A stretch of DNA of 38,077 nucleotides from Acidobacteriota bacterium (GCA_003225465.1 QIAH01000347.1:1-38077), one strand, 5' to 3'. Shown: positions 1-8,973, counted from the stretch's first letter. Numbers and translations: made by a program. Notes: generated from the sequence alone by a model not told the origin.

Positions 1-472
1 CGTTGCCCTCCTCCAGGAAAATCTTGCGCGCGCGCTCACCAGCCGCCAGCGCCTGGTCGCAACGTCCAAGAAGCAATAGCGGCTGGATGGAGCCACTGAG
101 GGTGCGGGCCAGTTCTGCCTGGTCATCGACCGCTTCGAATAGCGCCGCGGCTTGTTCATGCAGTTCGATGGCTGTAGCATGATGGTCCAGAGCGTACTGA
201 GCATTTGCTTTAGCGCGCAGGCTCCTGGCCAGCGAAGTACGGTCACCGAGCACTTCCGCGACCTCAATCGCGATGTCTGCCGAGCGCTCTGCCCGGTGGG
301 TGTCGACCCGAACCTCCTGCCAGACTCGCTCTGTAAGGAGGCGTACAATTTGGGCCCACTCAGCTTGCGGATGCTGCGCGACCAACTGCTTCCTGCTTCG
401 CGCATCTTTAAGCGCGAGCAGGCGGCCGATCAGTGCGTCCACTTCGGTTTGTTGAGCGGGTTGCACGCCCAT
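1..472 (-). CDS. TPR-repeat protein, 5' part only (C-terminus beyond left edge); possibly a TPR-CHAT protein
   Basis: The ATG at 472-470 overlaps the stop of the sigma factor gene by one base (TGATG), so translation is probably coupled. The 157 visible residues begin MGVQPAQQTEVDALIGRLLA and are nearly all helical. Alanine-rich helix pairs (for example LARSLRAKANAQYAL and ALAAGERARKIF) have the spacing of degenerate TPRs. There is no signal peptide, so it is probably cytoplasmic. The opening pattern (LLALKDARSRKQLVAQHP, then repeated helix pairs) is like the N-termini of bacterial TPR-CHAT proteins, but no CHAT domain is visible because the reading frame leaves the window at base 1. It is the last visible gene of the peptide-transporter/sigma operon. 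The TPR assignment is fairly secure; the CHAT idea is inference from the second sigma module at 9627-14481. Confidence 0.75.
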   Translation of the reverse strand, partial: MGVQPAQQTEVDALIGRLLALKDARSRKQLVAQHPQAEWAQIVRLLTERVWQEVRVDTHRAERSADIAIEVAEVLGDRTSLARSLRAKANAQYALDHHATAIELHEQAAALFEAVDDQAELARTLSGSIQPLLLLGRCDQALAAGERARKIFLEEGN

Positions 473-1059
473 CAGAACCCTTTCATCTCCAGGTGCTTGC
501 GCAAGCGAGCCAGACAGCGGCCGCGAATGAATCCGATCGAGCCCGTGGCCAGCCCCAGTTCACTGGCAATTTCTGCGTAGGGCCGGACGGGGCTCTCAAA
601 AAAAAGCATGTGAATCATGCGCCCACAGCGTGCCGGCATCTGGGTAATGGCATCACGCAGGGCCTGTTCGTCCTCAAGTTGGACGAGCATCTCTTCGGGA
701 AGCGCCGCTGTGTCTTGGGCGTTTTCCGCGTCTTCGGGATCAAGCTCTGTGAGGCAGCTGGCAGCACGCTGGTAGCGCAGGCATTGGTGGTAGCAGGTTT
801 TCATTAACCATTTCGGCAATGCCCGGTGCTCGCGCAGTTGCGACAGGTTCGAGAGCAGATTCACGCACACTGCCTGAAAAATGTCTCGCGCATCCTGGTG
901 CATACCGAGCCGAACCGGGACCGAATAGATGAGGTTCTTGTACTTGTCAATCAGCGCAGACCAGGCTTCGGGGTCGCCGTCCAAACAGCCTTTGATCAGC
1001 TGCTCATCCGTCCGTGCCGGAGCCCGTTCCAGCTTTCGTCGTGCCGCCGTTCCCGTCAT
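472..1059 (-). CDS. ECF-type RNA polymerase sigma factor coupled to a peptide ABC transporter
   Basis: The protein has 195 residues, a normal ECF length. Sigma region 2 spans about residues 18-100 (DEQLIKGCLDGDPEAWSALI onward, with the helix QDARDIFQAVCVNLL where DDxxQEvFl is usual). Region 4 spans about 133-192 (MPARCGRMIHMLFF, then YAEIASELGLATGSIGFIRG as helix-turn-helix). It would direct RNA polymerase to a dedicated set of promoters. The ATG at 1059-1057 overlaps the stop of the substrate-binding protein gene by 4 bp (ATGA), and its own stop overlaps the start of the TPR gene. No anti-sigma gene is adjacent, unlike the second sigma gene at 13885-14481. Either the TPR protein or the transporter may take over the control role; that is inference. 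Confidence 0.88.
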   Translation of the reverse strand: MTGTAARRKLERAPARTDEQLIKGCLDGDPEAWSALIDKYKNLIYSVPVRLGMHQDARDIFQAVCVNLLSNLSQLREHRALPKWLMKTCYHQCLRYQRAASCLTELDPEDAENAQDTAALPEEMLVQLEDEQALRDAITQMPARCGRMIHMLFFESPVRPYAEIASELGLATGSIGFIRGRCLARLRKHLEMKGF

Positions 1060-2828
1060 CGCGCCGCCGCGCTCTCGATTGGGGTGCGAATGTAGAGCTC
1101 ATCGGCGTTCCACAGCGTGTAGGGATCCAAAACAGCGGGATGGAAATTACCCACGCGAGGGTTCGCAACCGCAAGAATATTGGGTGTCGCCAGAAAGATG
1201 AAAGGAAGATGCTCGGCAATCAGCTGCTGCACGCGATCGTAGAGCTGCTTTCGCTTTCCGTAGTCGAGAGTGATCATCTGCTGCTGCATGAGCTGATCGA
1301 TTTCGCGTTCCCATGGGCTGGCGGGCTCCGTTTCGTGCAGATGCCACAGGTGCGATGTGCCGCTCGTGGTCCAGACATTCATTTCCGGATTAGGGTCGGC
1401 GTCGCCGCCGCCCAGGGCCATAATCGCGGCCTCGTAGTCGAAGCTCTGGAAGACGCGATCGATGACTGCGCGGAATTCCAGGGGGACCACGTGCACCTGC
1501 ATGCCGAGATGAGAGAGGTCGTCCTGTATCAGCGTGGCCATCTTCATGCGCTGCGTGTTGGAAGAACTGGTGATAATCGAGAACTCGACCGGCTTCCCTG
1601 ACGAATCCAACAATTGCCCGGCCTGATTCCACGAAAAACTTGCGGACTTCAGCAGCTGGCGCGCTGCATCAACAGAACGCTGCGGATGAGGAATGGCGGT
1701 GTTGACCCACTGCTTGTTGCCAGGTCCCACGTTCCCCCACAAAGGGGCGCCGCGGGTTCCGTAGACCAGGCGGACAATCGAATCGCGGTCGATGGCCGCG
1801 GAAACGGCCTGCCTGAATTTCAATTCGCGAAACCATTGCTGCTTCTGCGCGACCGCATCCAGCTTCTTCGACCTAAGGTCGTTCTGGTTGAAAACCAGGA
1901 AGTTGTACTCGAGGCTGGGCCCCATGTCGGCCAGCTGCGCGCGCATACGATCACGCTCGCGCGCCAGCAGATTGTAGTTGTCCGAACTCAACCGGCTGAT
2001 CATGCTGCTCTCGCCCGCTTCGAAGCGCATGACCTGCGCGTCTTCGCTGCCCACAAAAAGGAAGGTGAGCTCGTCCAGGTAGGGCAGCCGCTCGTTCTGG
2101 CTGTCTACTTTCCAATAATAAGGATTGCGCTCCAAGACCACGCGCTGCCCGGGCACGTATTGCTTCAAACGAAAAGGCCCCAGCCCGGCGATCTCGCTCG
2201 CCGCTGTGTTCAATGACCATGCCTGCACGAACTTCCCTTCTCGATAAGATTTTTCGAGGAGATGCTTCGGCAACATCGCCAGGCCGTCGAATAATCTTTC
2301 GGCAGCGGCGTAGGGCCGCGGCAAGATGAAGCGAACTGTGTACTGATCCACTTTTGTGACGGTGAGCGGTTTTCCGTCGATGATCAGCAGGTCGCGCTGC
2401 GGCGAATCCACGTTTTCGTCCATGTACACGGCGAACGAAAAGACCACGTCGTCGGCATCGAAAGGATGGCCGTCCGAAAATCGGATGCCCTTCCGCAATT
2501 GCAGGGTAAACATCCTGCCGTCCGGGGATGTTTTCCACGACTTCGCCAGCGCAGGCTCAGTCTGTTGAGACGCGCGGTTGATGTCGATCAAGTCCGCCAT
2601 CATGCGCCCGATCACTTCACGCGAAACCGTATCTGTTGCGATCACTGGGTTGAGAGTCTTGGGCTCGGCGCGGCCACCAATGGTCAGATTTCCGCCGTAG
2701 TGTCCGGAAACCTGTCCCGCGCGCTCCAGTTCTTCTCCCGGATTTGGTTTTTCCGGAGACGGTCCTGCAGCCATGCAAACACCGGCAAGCAGGCACACCA
2801 GTAGGGTTAGGCGAGCGATTGCTTTCAT
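1056..2828 (-). CDS. ABC transporter substrate-binding protein, family 5 (peptide/nickel type)
   Basis: The 590-residue protein captures its ligand, probably a peptide or other small molecule, outside the inner membrane and hands it to the two permeases encoded just upstream. The N-terminus MKAIARLTLLVCLLAGVCMA is a Sec signal peptide; a lipid-modified Cys is possible but the lipobox is poor. Family 5 hallmarks are present: GGNLTIGGRAEPKTLNP near the mature N-terminus, FTLQLRKGIRFSDGHPFDAD (the family signature region), GPFRLKQYVPGQRVVLERNP, and FRQAVSAAIDRDSIV. The reading frame is open further upstream to 3011, but the ATG at 2828 has the Shine-Dalgarno sequence GGGGAG and begins the signal peptide, so I chose it. 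The ligand cannot be told from sequence. The 3' end overlaps the sigma factor gene by 4 bp. Confidence 0.93.
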   Translation of the reverse strand: MKAIARLTLLVCLLAGVCMAAGPSPEKPNPGEELERAGQVSGHYGGNLTIGGRAEPKTLNPVIATDTVSREVIGRMMADLIDINRASQQTEPALAKSWKTSPDGRMFTLQLRKGIRFSDGHPFDADDVVFSFAVYMDENVDSPQRDLLIIDGKPLTVTKVDQYTVRFILPRPYAAAERLFDGLAMLPKHLLEKSYREGKFVQAWSLNTAASEIAGLGPFRLKQYVPGQRVVLERNPYYWKVDSQNERLPYLDELTFLFVGSEDAQVMRFEAGESSMISRLSSDNYNLLARERDRMRAQLADMGPSLEYNFLVFNQNDLRSKKLDAVAQKQQWFRELKFRQAVSAAIDRDSIVRLVYGTRGAPLWGNVGPGNKQWVNTAIPHPQRSVDAARQLLKSASFSWNQAGQLLDSSGKPVEFSIITSSSNTQRMKMATLIQDDLSHLGMQVHVVPLEFRAVIDRVFQSFDYEAAIMALGGGDADPNPEMNVWTTSGTSHLWHLHETEPASPWEREIDQLMQQQMITLDYGKRKQLYDRVQQLIAEHLPFIFLATPNILAVANPRVGNFHPAVLDPYTLWNADELYIRTPIESAAAR

Positions 2829-2857
2829 GATCTCCCCATCCCCACAGAACTGAATTT

Positions 2858-3871
2858 CTAGGTTGAACGAAATTCTAACCGGGAATGCAGAGTGTCCGCG
2901 AGAATGCTGTAGATTACGGAAGTAACGACCATCGCTGCCGCCGGTGCGAGCAACCAGGCATAGGACACCAGCACACTGTATTGTTGCAGCGTGCTGAGCA
3001 TGTTGCCCCAACTCGCGACCGGCTCATTCACGCCCAGCCCAAAGAACGACAGAGTCACTTCGGCTGCAATGTAGCGCGGTACGAGGAGCGCCGCCTGGGT
3101 CAGCAGCAGGCCGAGTACTTCGGGAAGGATGTGCCGCCACATCAGGTAGACGTCGGAGCCGCCAAAACTCCGTGCTGCCAGAACATAGTTCCGCGATCGC
3201 GCACTCAGAACAATTCCTCGCACCAACCGGGCAGGACGCGCCCACCCAATCAGCCCAATGACACAGGTCAGCAAGAGGAAGGTCCGGGCAGGGCTCAAAT
3301 GGAGCGGCAGAAATGCGCGCACTCCAAGCAGGAAGTAGAGCCAGGGCAGGGAAAGAAACAGCTCGGTCGCGCCCATCAACGACTCGTCCGTCAACCGGCC
3401 GTAGTAGCCTGCGACGATGCCAAAAATTGATCCTGCCAGGAGTGCGAGAAGAGTTGCCGCGATCCCCGCTGCCACTGAGATCTGGCCGCCTGAGAGAACT
3501 CGGGAAAACTCATCCCGGCCAAACCCATCGGTGCCGAGAAGCGCAATTCTCGCCGGCTCGTCGACGCCGAACAAATGCCACTTCGCCTCGAAAATTCCCA
3601 ACAATTTGTAGGCTGGCCCACCTGTCAAAAAATGGACTGGAAAGGACTGACGCTTATTTTCGAAATATCCGTCTGGTCCGGCACTCCAGCGATAGACGAA
3701 CGGCCGTAGATGCCAACTGGAAGCGTCCACGAAATGAAGCCGCGTAGGCGGCGCGTAGGGCAGGTCACGATCCTGCGCGCCTGGATCACACGGGGCCACG
3801 AAGCCTGCCAGCAGCAACGTAAGGTGCAGCCCAACCAGCGCGACAATCAAGCTGGCGGTCTTAGCGCGCAT
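2858..3871 (-). CDS. Peptide-type ABC transporter permease, DppC/OppC family
   Basis: This inner-membrane permease of 337 residues pairs with the DppB-like permease immediately upstream. It has one N-terminal membrane segment (ASLIVALVGLHLTLLLAGFV), then a long external loop of about 80 residues, then the family motif LGTDGFGRD (about 112-120) and five further hydrophobic segments. The cytoplasmic EAA-type loop (YVLAARSFGGSD, followed by RHILPE) contacts the ATPases. I chose the ATG at 3871, with AGGAG six bases upstream, over the in-frame start at 3901. This leaves an 11-bp overlap with the preceding permease gene. The 29-bp gap to the binding-protein gene is the widest in the operon. Confidence 0.92.
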   Translation of the reverse strand: MRAKTASLIVALVGLHLTLLLAGFVAPCDPGAQDRDLPYAPPTRLHFVDASSWHLRPFVYRWSAGPDGYFENKRQSFPVHFLTGGPAYKLLGIFEAKWHLFGVDEPARIALLGTDGFGRDEFSRVLSGGQISVAAGIAATLLALLAGSIFGIVAGYYGRLTDESLMGATELFLSLPWLYFLLGVRAFLPLHLSPARTFLLLTCVIGLIGWARPARLVRGIVLSARSRNYVLAARSFGGSDVYLMWRHILPEVLGLLLTQAALLVPRYIAAEVTLSFFGLGVNEPVASWGNMLSTLQQYSVLVSYAWLLAPAAAMVVTSVIYSILADTLHSRLEFRST

Positions 3872-4838
3872 CGAGGGCTCCTGTTCGAATGCGCGGATCA
3901 CAGGCGAGCAGCATGATGTCGGCGACCAGATTTCCTCCCACCATGAAAAGGGCCGACAACATGATTCCGCCGATCACCAGGTAAAAGTCCCGGGAAAGCG
4001 TGGCATCTAGGATGAGAGGCCCCAGGCCCGGCCAGCCACATATGACCTCGACCAGTAACGATCCACTCAGCAATCCCGCCAGGGAAAAGCCCAAAAGCGA
4101 GATCGCGGGACTGGCTGCCACCGGCAACACGTGTCGGAAGAGCAAGCGCATGCGGCCGATCCCGAGACCGCGCGCCGCTTGCACAAATGGCGTGTCCAAG
4201 ACTTCCAAGACGCTGGCGCGTAGATGCCGCACAATGATGGCACTCTCGCCCAACGTAAGAATGATGGTGGGCAGCAGCATGCGGCTGGCGATCTCCTGCA
4301 GTCGCGCCCACTGCGAGAGCCCTTCGTCATCCATCGACGTCATGCCGCCGACCGGCAATACTCGCCAGCGCACTACAATCGCGAGCAAGGCCACCGCGAT
4401 CACGACTTCTGGAATGGAAACCAGCAAGGAACTCGCGACGCGGACGCTCTTGTCCAGCATGCGGCCGCTCCGCGCCGCCGCCCACACGCCTAATGGAATC
4501 GAGACCAACCAGGTCAGAAGCATCCCTGTTGTGGCCAGCAGTAGGGTGTTCTTGGCTCTGCTCCACAATAGCGGCGCTACCGGAGCGTTATAGGCAATCG
4601 AGTATCCGAAATCCGCATGCAGCGCTGATCTTAGCCAGCGTCCGTAGCGCACAACCAGAGACTGGTCCAATCCGTAGCGTGAGCGCAGCGAGGAGATTGT
4701 TTCCGGGGAAATTTGCGGATTGAGCCGCATCTCATCAAAAAAGCTGCCGGGCGCCATCTCCGTGAACAGGAAGCAGAGAATCGAGACTCCGACCAGCAGA
4801 AATGCGGCACGAATCAATCTGCGGCCAAGATAGCTCAT
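3861..4838 (-). CDS. Peptide-type ABC transporter permease, DppB/OppB family
   Basis: The 325-residue inner-membrane protein opens MSYLGRRLIRAAFLLVGVSI, the classic DppB/OppB start of one membrane segment after a short basic stretch. It continues with the family loop YGLDQSLVVRYGRWL (about 55-69) and LHADFGYS (73-80), then five more membrane segments. The EAA loop VQAARGLGIG (219-228) followed by RHVLP is the ATPase contact. It forms the translocation path with the DppC-like permease. Its start overlaps the end of the upstream ATPase gene by 4 bp, and its end overlaps the next permease gene by 11 bp, which supports a single transcript and coupled translation. Confidence 0.93.
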   Translation of the reverse strand: MSYLGRRLIRAAFLLVGVSILCFLFTEMAPGSFFDEMRLNPQISPETISSLRSRYGLDQSLVVRYGRWLRSALHADFGYSIAYNAPVAPLLWSRAKNTLLLATTGMLLTWLVSIPLGVWAAARSGRMLDKSVRVASSLLVSIPEVVIAVALLAIVVRWRVLPVGGMTSMDDEGLSQWARLQEIASRMLLPTIILTLGESAIIVRHLRASVLEVLDTPFVQAARGLGIGRMRLLFRHVLPVAASPAISLLGFSLAGLLSGSLLVEVICGWPGLGPLILDATLSRDFYLVIGGIMLSALFMVGGNLVADIMLLACDPRIRTGALDAR

Positions 4839-5680
4839 GCGGAAGCTCCGGACGCTAAATCAAACTTGGACTCCGCCGCTCTCGCCGAGGCCAAGAGCCT
4901 TTGCGTTTGCGCATGCTTTGGATCGGCAATGACCTGCTGCGTCGCTCCCATCTCCACAATTCGGCCATCCGACATGACCGAGAGCACATCTGCCATGCGT
5001 GCCACCAGCGTCAGATCATGCGAGATCAGGAGGTAGGCCATGGAGTGGGCGGACTGCAGATCGAGCAGCAGGTTGGCAATCTGCGCCTGGGTGGACAAAT
5101 CCAGGCTCGACAGCGCCTCATCGAGAACCAGCATTTTCGGTCGCGTGCTTAGCGCTCGAGCAATCGCGAGTCTTTGTTGCTGACCGCCGCTGAATTCCAG
5201 GACCGGCCGCTTCAGCCATTCGGCAGGCAGCCCAACTTCCCTCATTACTGCCGTCGCGATGTCTCGACGCTCCGAGCGGCTCGCGCCCTGGATTTGCAGA
5301 GGTTCTTCAATGACCTCGGCCGCCGAAAACCGGGGATTCATCGAGGTTTCAGCATCCTGGAAAATCATCTGGATGTTCGACCGGATGGGAAGCAGATCGC
5401 GTGAGTTGAGCCTTGCGATATCCGTTCCATCGAGCCAGATTTCTCCCGAGTCCGGCCGCTCCAGGCGAGCTACACATCGAGCCACGGTGGACTTGCCCGC
5501 ACCCGAAGCTCCGACCAATGCCAGCGTCTGTCCGGCGTGAATCTCAAAATCGACGTCGCACACCGCTGTCACTGCCACGCTTTTCCCCCACTCTCTGCCG
5601 CGAACGTAGTGCTTCGACAGCTTCTGCACGTGTAGCAGTGGATGGCCTTGCCGTTCGGAGCCTGGGAAGTTACTCGCCAT
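4835..5680 (-). CDS. Peptide-type ABC transporter ATP-binding protein, DppF/OppF-like
   Basis: This 281-residue ATPase powers the importer with its DppD-like partner. Visible motifs are Walker A GASGAGKST (57-65), Q-loop Gln108, signature FSGGQ (163-167), Walker B MLVLDE (183-188) with the catalytic Glu, and the switch His at about 221. The phrase MIFQDAETSMNPR is characteristic of the OppF/DppF side. It lacks the C-terminal cysteine-rich extension present in the partner ATPase and ends soon after the core domain, so it is at the short end for the family. It overlaps the upstream ATPase gene by 11 bp and the downstream permease gene by 4 bp. Confidence 0.93.
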   Translation of the reverse strand: MASNFPGSERQGHPLLHVQKLSKHYVRGREWGKSVAVTAVCDVDFEIHAGQTLALVGASGAGKSTVARCVARLERPDSGEIWLDGTDIARLNSRDLLPIRSNIQMIFQDAETSMNPRFSAAEVIEEPLQIQGASRSERRDIATAVMREVGLPAEWLKRPVLEFSGGQQQRLAIARALSTRPKMLVLDEALSSLDLSTQAQIANLLLDLQSAHSMAYLLISHDLTLVARMADVLSVMSDGRIVEMGATQQVIADPKHAQTQRLLASARAAESKFDLASGASA

Positions 5681-6662
5681 ACTTGAAGCAGTTCACGAAT
5701 CGGCTGGGTTCGGGTGCGACGTCCTCCGGACACCGGAGCGCGCACACCTCCATCCGTTCCGCACAGCGGGGTTCAAAGCTACATCCGATCGAAACCGCTG
5801 TTGGATCGGGCGATTCTCCCTCGATCCTCGGAAAGTGCTCTCTTGTGCTCGGTCCTGCAACCATGGAGGATCGCACGAGTGCCACCAAGGCCCGAGTATA
5901 AGGATGAAGAGGCCGCGCAAACACTTCTGCGGAGTTCCCTAGCTCTACAATGCGTCCCGCATACATCAAGGCAACGCGGTCGGCGAATGTCGCGCAAAGA
6001 GTGGGGTCATGAGTGATGATTGCGATCGCGGTGCCGTGTCGTTCGCGTAATTTCGATAGGAGGCCAACAATTTCGGAGCGCAGGAGACCATCCAATTTGC
6101 TGGTTGGCTCGTCTGCGATCAGAAGCGCGGGCCGGCACGCGACCGACTGTGCAATCACAACTCGCTGACGTTGCCCACCGCTGAGTTGATGAGGATATGC
6201 GTCATAAATAGTGGTGGGCTGCTCAAACCCAACCTCACGCAGCAACTCGCAGACACGCTCCCTGCGCTCCGTCGATGTCGACGGCACATGTGCTCGCAGA
6301 ACTTCTCCAACCTGGTTTCCCACGCACATGACGGGATTAAGCGAGAGCGCTGGCTGCTGCGAAACCCATGAAATCTCCCGTCCGCGAATTGTCCTCAGTT
6401 CCGATTCTGGAAAGCGAAGCAGGTCGCGCCCGTGCCAGAGAACTTCTCCAGCTACGATCCTGGCGTGCGCGGGCAGCAATCCCAGGATGGCGTGTGCCAG
6501 CGTACTTTTTCCGCACCCTGATTCACCCAGAATTCCAAGAATTTCGCTGCGTCGAATTTCCAGGCGGATGCCGTTCAGGGCACGCACGTCATCTCCCTTA
6601 GACGGACAATACGTAACGCTCAACCCGCGAATTTGGAGAAAGCTATCCCCTGAGATCTGCAA
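5670..6662 (-). CDS. Peptide-type ABC transporter ATP-binding protein, DppD/OppD-like; first gene of the operon
   Basis: The 330-residue ATPase has Walker A GESGCGKST (46-54), Q-loop WVSQQP, signature LSGGQ (160-164), Walker B LLIADEP (180-186) and switch His218. The C-terminal oligopeptide-transporter extension is complete, with Cys at 294, 300, 307, 311 and 325 in the CxFxPRC arrangement that binds an iron-sulfur cluster in characterised OppD/DppD proteins. The D-loop reads SKLD where TALD or TSALD is usual. The start is TTG at 6662 with GGGGATG upstream; no ATG or GTG fits the frame. As first gene of a run of seven overlapping or closely spaced genes, it sets the order D-F-B-C-A-sigma-TPR, unlike the common A-B-C-D-F order. 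Confidence 0.92.
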   Translation of the reverse strand: MQISGDSFLQIRGLSVTYCPSKGDDVRALNGIRLEIRRSEILGILGESGCGKSTLAHAILGLLPAHARIVAGEVLWHGRDLLRFPESELRTIRGREISWVSQQPALSLNPVMCVGNQVGEVLRAHVPSTSTERRERVCELLREVGFEQPTTIYDAYPHQLSGGQRQRVVIAQSVACRPALLIADEPTSKLDGLLRSEIVGLLSKLRERHGTAIAIITHDPTLCATFADRVALMYAGRIVELGNSAEVFARPLHPYTRALVALVRSSMVAGPSTREHFPRIEGESPDPTAVSIGCSFEPRCAERMEVCALRCPEDVAPEPSRFVNCFKYGE

Positions 6663-7182
6663 TGCCGATTCATCCCCAATGGCTAAATCTTACGCAACTC
6701 TTCGCGCGGAGCAATTATCGAGAGAGGGACAAAGGTCCATGGACTTTAGGTTCACAGTGGCTTGATATCGCTGCGGGCGGAGCCAAACAGCCTCCGAACT
6801 CTGCACTCGGGTCGACGCGACCTACGGCGGTAACGCTGGAGCGAAGGTCGCCATTCACGATGCTACTGACTGAGATCGCTGGTGTGGGTTAAGGTCGCGT
6901 AAATTTCCTGCATGAAGTCACGCTCAGAAGGAACAGTTCCAGGAGCGAACCATGACCTCAGCACACGCGGTTTTTCCTGCCGTCCGCCACAACCGCGTAG
7001 GTAATCGACTCGCTCGACCACGGTTAGCGACTGAATTTCGGAGAATATTTTGACGGTTGTGTTGCGCGACTCAACACTGAATCAACTGTAGTAGCTCCAT
7101 GTTCAAAAGTCGCCCACGTTCACGGCGGTTCGAGGGAGCCATCCCGCGGTTTTTCGCGCAAGAGCGGGCGCCAAGCATCCAC
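6663..7182. other. 520-bp intergenic region without a convincing gene
   Basis: This stretch lies between the start of the leftward transporter operon and the end of the leftward acetyltransferase gene, so it should contain the operon promoter. A weak -10-like TAAGAT lies about 40 bases upstream of the TTG start on the minus strand, but its -35 partner is poor. Open frames here are short, with arginine-rich or low-complexity translations. I see no RNA gene and no clear terminator. Confidence 0.5.
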
Positions 7183-8223
7183 TCACTGGCGAACGGATCG
7201 CACGAGGCGGCGAAGTCTGGCATCCAACCCAATACGGCCAAGCATGTCCGTGAACTTGGTGAGGGCAAATCCGAGTCCGGCAACAAAGGACACGATCGCC
7301 ACATTGCGCAAAGTCTTCCGAAAGATATAGACGTCGGCGCGATCGAGACGACGGGTAGAGAAGAATTCTTTATGTTGTCCCCCGCCACTGGAAAAATCGA
7401 AAAGCCGAAATCTCCGCTCAGCGAAAATCTCTTGCAACGCATATTGTTGCAAGAGAACGCCGGGCGAGTACGTGGCAAAGGCGGGATCGTAACCAGATGT
7501 TTCATGAAAGAGCGTTTGAGGAGTTGCCAGGCAATACAGGTACGCGACCGGTTTTTCTTTCACTATTAAGAGATATCCGCGGACATTCCCATTCGATGCC
7601 AACTCCATCATTTCTTTGAAGAACAATGGGTCATCGGGAATGCCGTTCCGCAAAACTTTTTCCTGGAATGAACCGAGTTCCACTTTTCTGGCCAGGTCGT
7701 AGAACTCTTTCATCTCCTCAGCCGACCTACACTGTCGATAGGTGATCTCACCGGCGCAAGCTTTACTGAGTTTCTTAGCCTTAGTCTTGTATACCCATCT
7801 GCTCTTGCTGGAGAACCGATTCCAGTACGTCTCGTAGCTGTCCTCGATGTCGACCACAAAGTTTGTGAACCTGCGTGTGTAGCCGAATACATGATCTCCA
7901 AAACTTAACCGGGCAAGATGATTTTCTACCGGACAGGCCGGATAGAGAACAACATCGACGCCTGCCGGCAAAGTGTCGAAGTCATGAACGAGAGGAGGCC
8001 GGTCTGCAGCACCATACTGGCAAGAGATGGCTTTAAAATCCACCGGGAACCGGTTCAGACCACCACTCTCAAAGCGCAACCGGATCGAGTTTCTTCGACC
8101 AGAACGCAACAAGGCGGCAGGGGATGGCGCAACGATGTGAGGCGTCGCAGGCGGTGTAGCACTTGCGCTGGAAAATGTAACTGGCGCACTTGGGGGAGGG
8201 GCATTCTGTCTTCGGGCCCGCAC
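7183..8223 (-). CDS. GNAT-fold acyltransferase, FemAB/CelD-BcsL-like (Acetyltransf_6)
   Basis: The 346-residue protein matches the BioF2-like acetyltransferase family found with exopolysaccharide and lipid-linked pathways. The domain spans about residues 138-285. It includes a basic segment typical of the family (RFSSKSRWVYKTKAKKLS), a central strand-turn GNVRGYLLIVKEKPVAYLYC, and the closing LFDFSSGGGQHKEFF motif. The first 60 residues are rich in Ala, Pro and Ser. A hydrophobic stretch near the C-terminus (VAIVSFVAGLGFALTKF) suggests membrane association. A TTG at 8229 is in frame, but AGGAG sits six bases from the GTG at 8223, so I chose the GTG. Substrate unknown. It is transcribed alone, leftward. 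Confidence 0.75.
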   Translation of the reverse strand: MRARRQNAPPPSAPVTFSSASATPPATPHIVAPSPAALLRSGRRNSIRLRFESGGLNRFPVDFKAISCQYGAADRPPLVHDFDTLPAGVDVVLYPACPVENHLARLSFGDHVFGYTRRFTNFVVDIEDSYETYWNRFSSKSRWVYKTKAKKLSKACAGEITYRQCRSAEEMKEFYDLARKVELGSFQEKVLRNGIPDDPLFFKEMMELASNGNVRGYLLIVKEKPVAYLYCLATPQTLFHETSGYDPAFATYSPGVLLQQYALQEIFAERRFRLFDFSSGGGQHKEFFSTRRLDRADVYIFRKTLRNVAIVSFVAGLGFALTKFTDMLGRIGLDARLRRLVRSVRQ

Positions 8224-8973
8224 TGCCAACTCCTAAGATAAGCCCTCTTTGCTAGTGCAAGACGGGCCGAGCGATAGTACTGCAACGTGCGTCTTCGGGT
8301 ACTTGCTAAGGTTATGTAGTATTTGGATATGACCACCCGATGCTTCGTCCGGGAGGGGAAAGGATCGTCGGGAGTTCCGAGACATCGGCACTTCCAACAT
8401 CTGGAGCTTCGCCCACGCAAACGAACGGGCAAATGCGCTCTGAAAGATTGGACCAAAAGATAGCCTTGATGCAACGACAAAACGCAGACTCGTTCGAGAA
8501 GGAATCTGCTGATTCGTGCTTGCCTGGCCAGAAGGTGCTAACTAAAGATGTAGCACATATTCGCCGGCAATGCTGTCAATCTGCATGGGTATCTGACTGG
8601 CTTGGGTTCGCAGGTGCGCCTAAATGGTGGAAAACATTGCACTTGCGCGACCTCGTTTTGATGAGGTCAGCCGTAAATTTGAGCCCTACTAGAAATGCGG
8701 CAACTAACACAACCGTGAACAAAAACATTGCTGCCAGCCCTCATCACGGTACTTTTATCCTGAGTTTGACGTAACCAGAGCGGGGGGCAATCGGGCACTC
8801 ACCTGAGATTCGACTGATGCGGGGGCCGCACGAAAACCCGCAAGATCAATGTGATTTCAAGCAGCCCATGCTCGGTAGCGCCCTTAAGTAGCCGCGAAAA
8901 GATACCCGCTGCGCGATGCCATGAGCAGGCGGCGAACTTCCGACGTTGTGGTGGAATCTGCAAGCACATAATC
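8224..8973. other. 750-bp gene-poor region between two divergent genes
   Basis: This region separates the leftward acetyltransferase from the rightward HAD gene and probably contains both promoters. A 144-codon plus-strand frame at 8340-8774 and a minus-strand frame at 8055-8480 have no recognisable domain and unlikely composition, so I do not call them. The only candidate I keep is the small membrane peptide at 8576-8728. Confidence 0.5.
8576..8728 (-). CDS. Possible small membrane peptide of 50 residues
   Basis: The ATG at 8728 has GAGGG 9-10 bases upstream. The translation opens MFLFTVVLVAAFLVGLKFTA, a single hydrophobic helix, followed by a short basic tail (KTRSRK) and a polar end. This is the form of a single-pass small membrane protein. 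It lies upstream of the acetyltransferase on the same strand, about 350 bases away. No family is recognised, and a chance frame cannot be excluded. Confidence 0.3.
   Translation of the reverse strand: MFLFTVVLVAAFLVGLKFTADLIKTRSRKCNVFHHLGAPANPSQSDTHAD

Noticed and set aside
7059-7077. GTGTTG/CAACAC inverted repeat in the intergenic region
   Set aside because: Only six base pairs with a seven-base loop and no T tract; too weak to call a terminator or operator.
8340-8774. 144-codon plus-strand frame in the gene-poor gap
   Set aside because: No recognisable domain, mixed composition and no good ribosome site; it also covers the better small-peptide candidate on the other strand.
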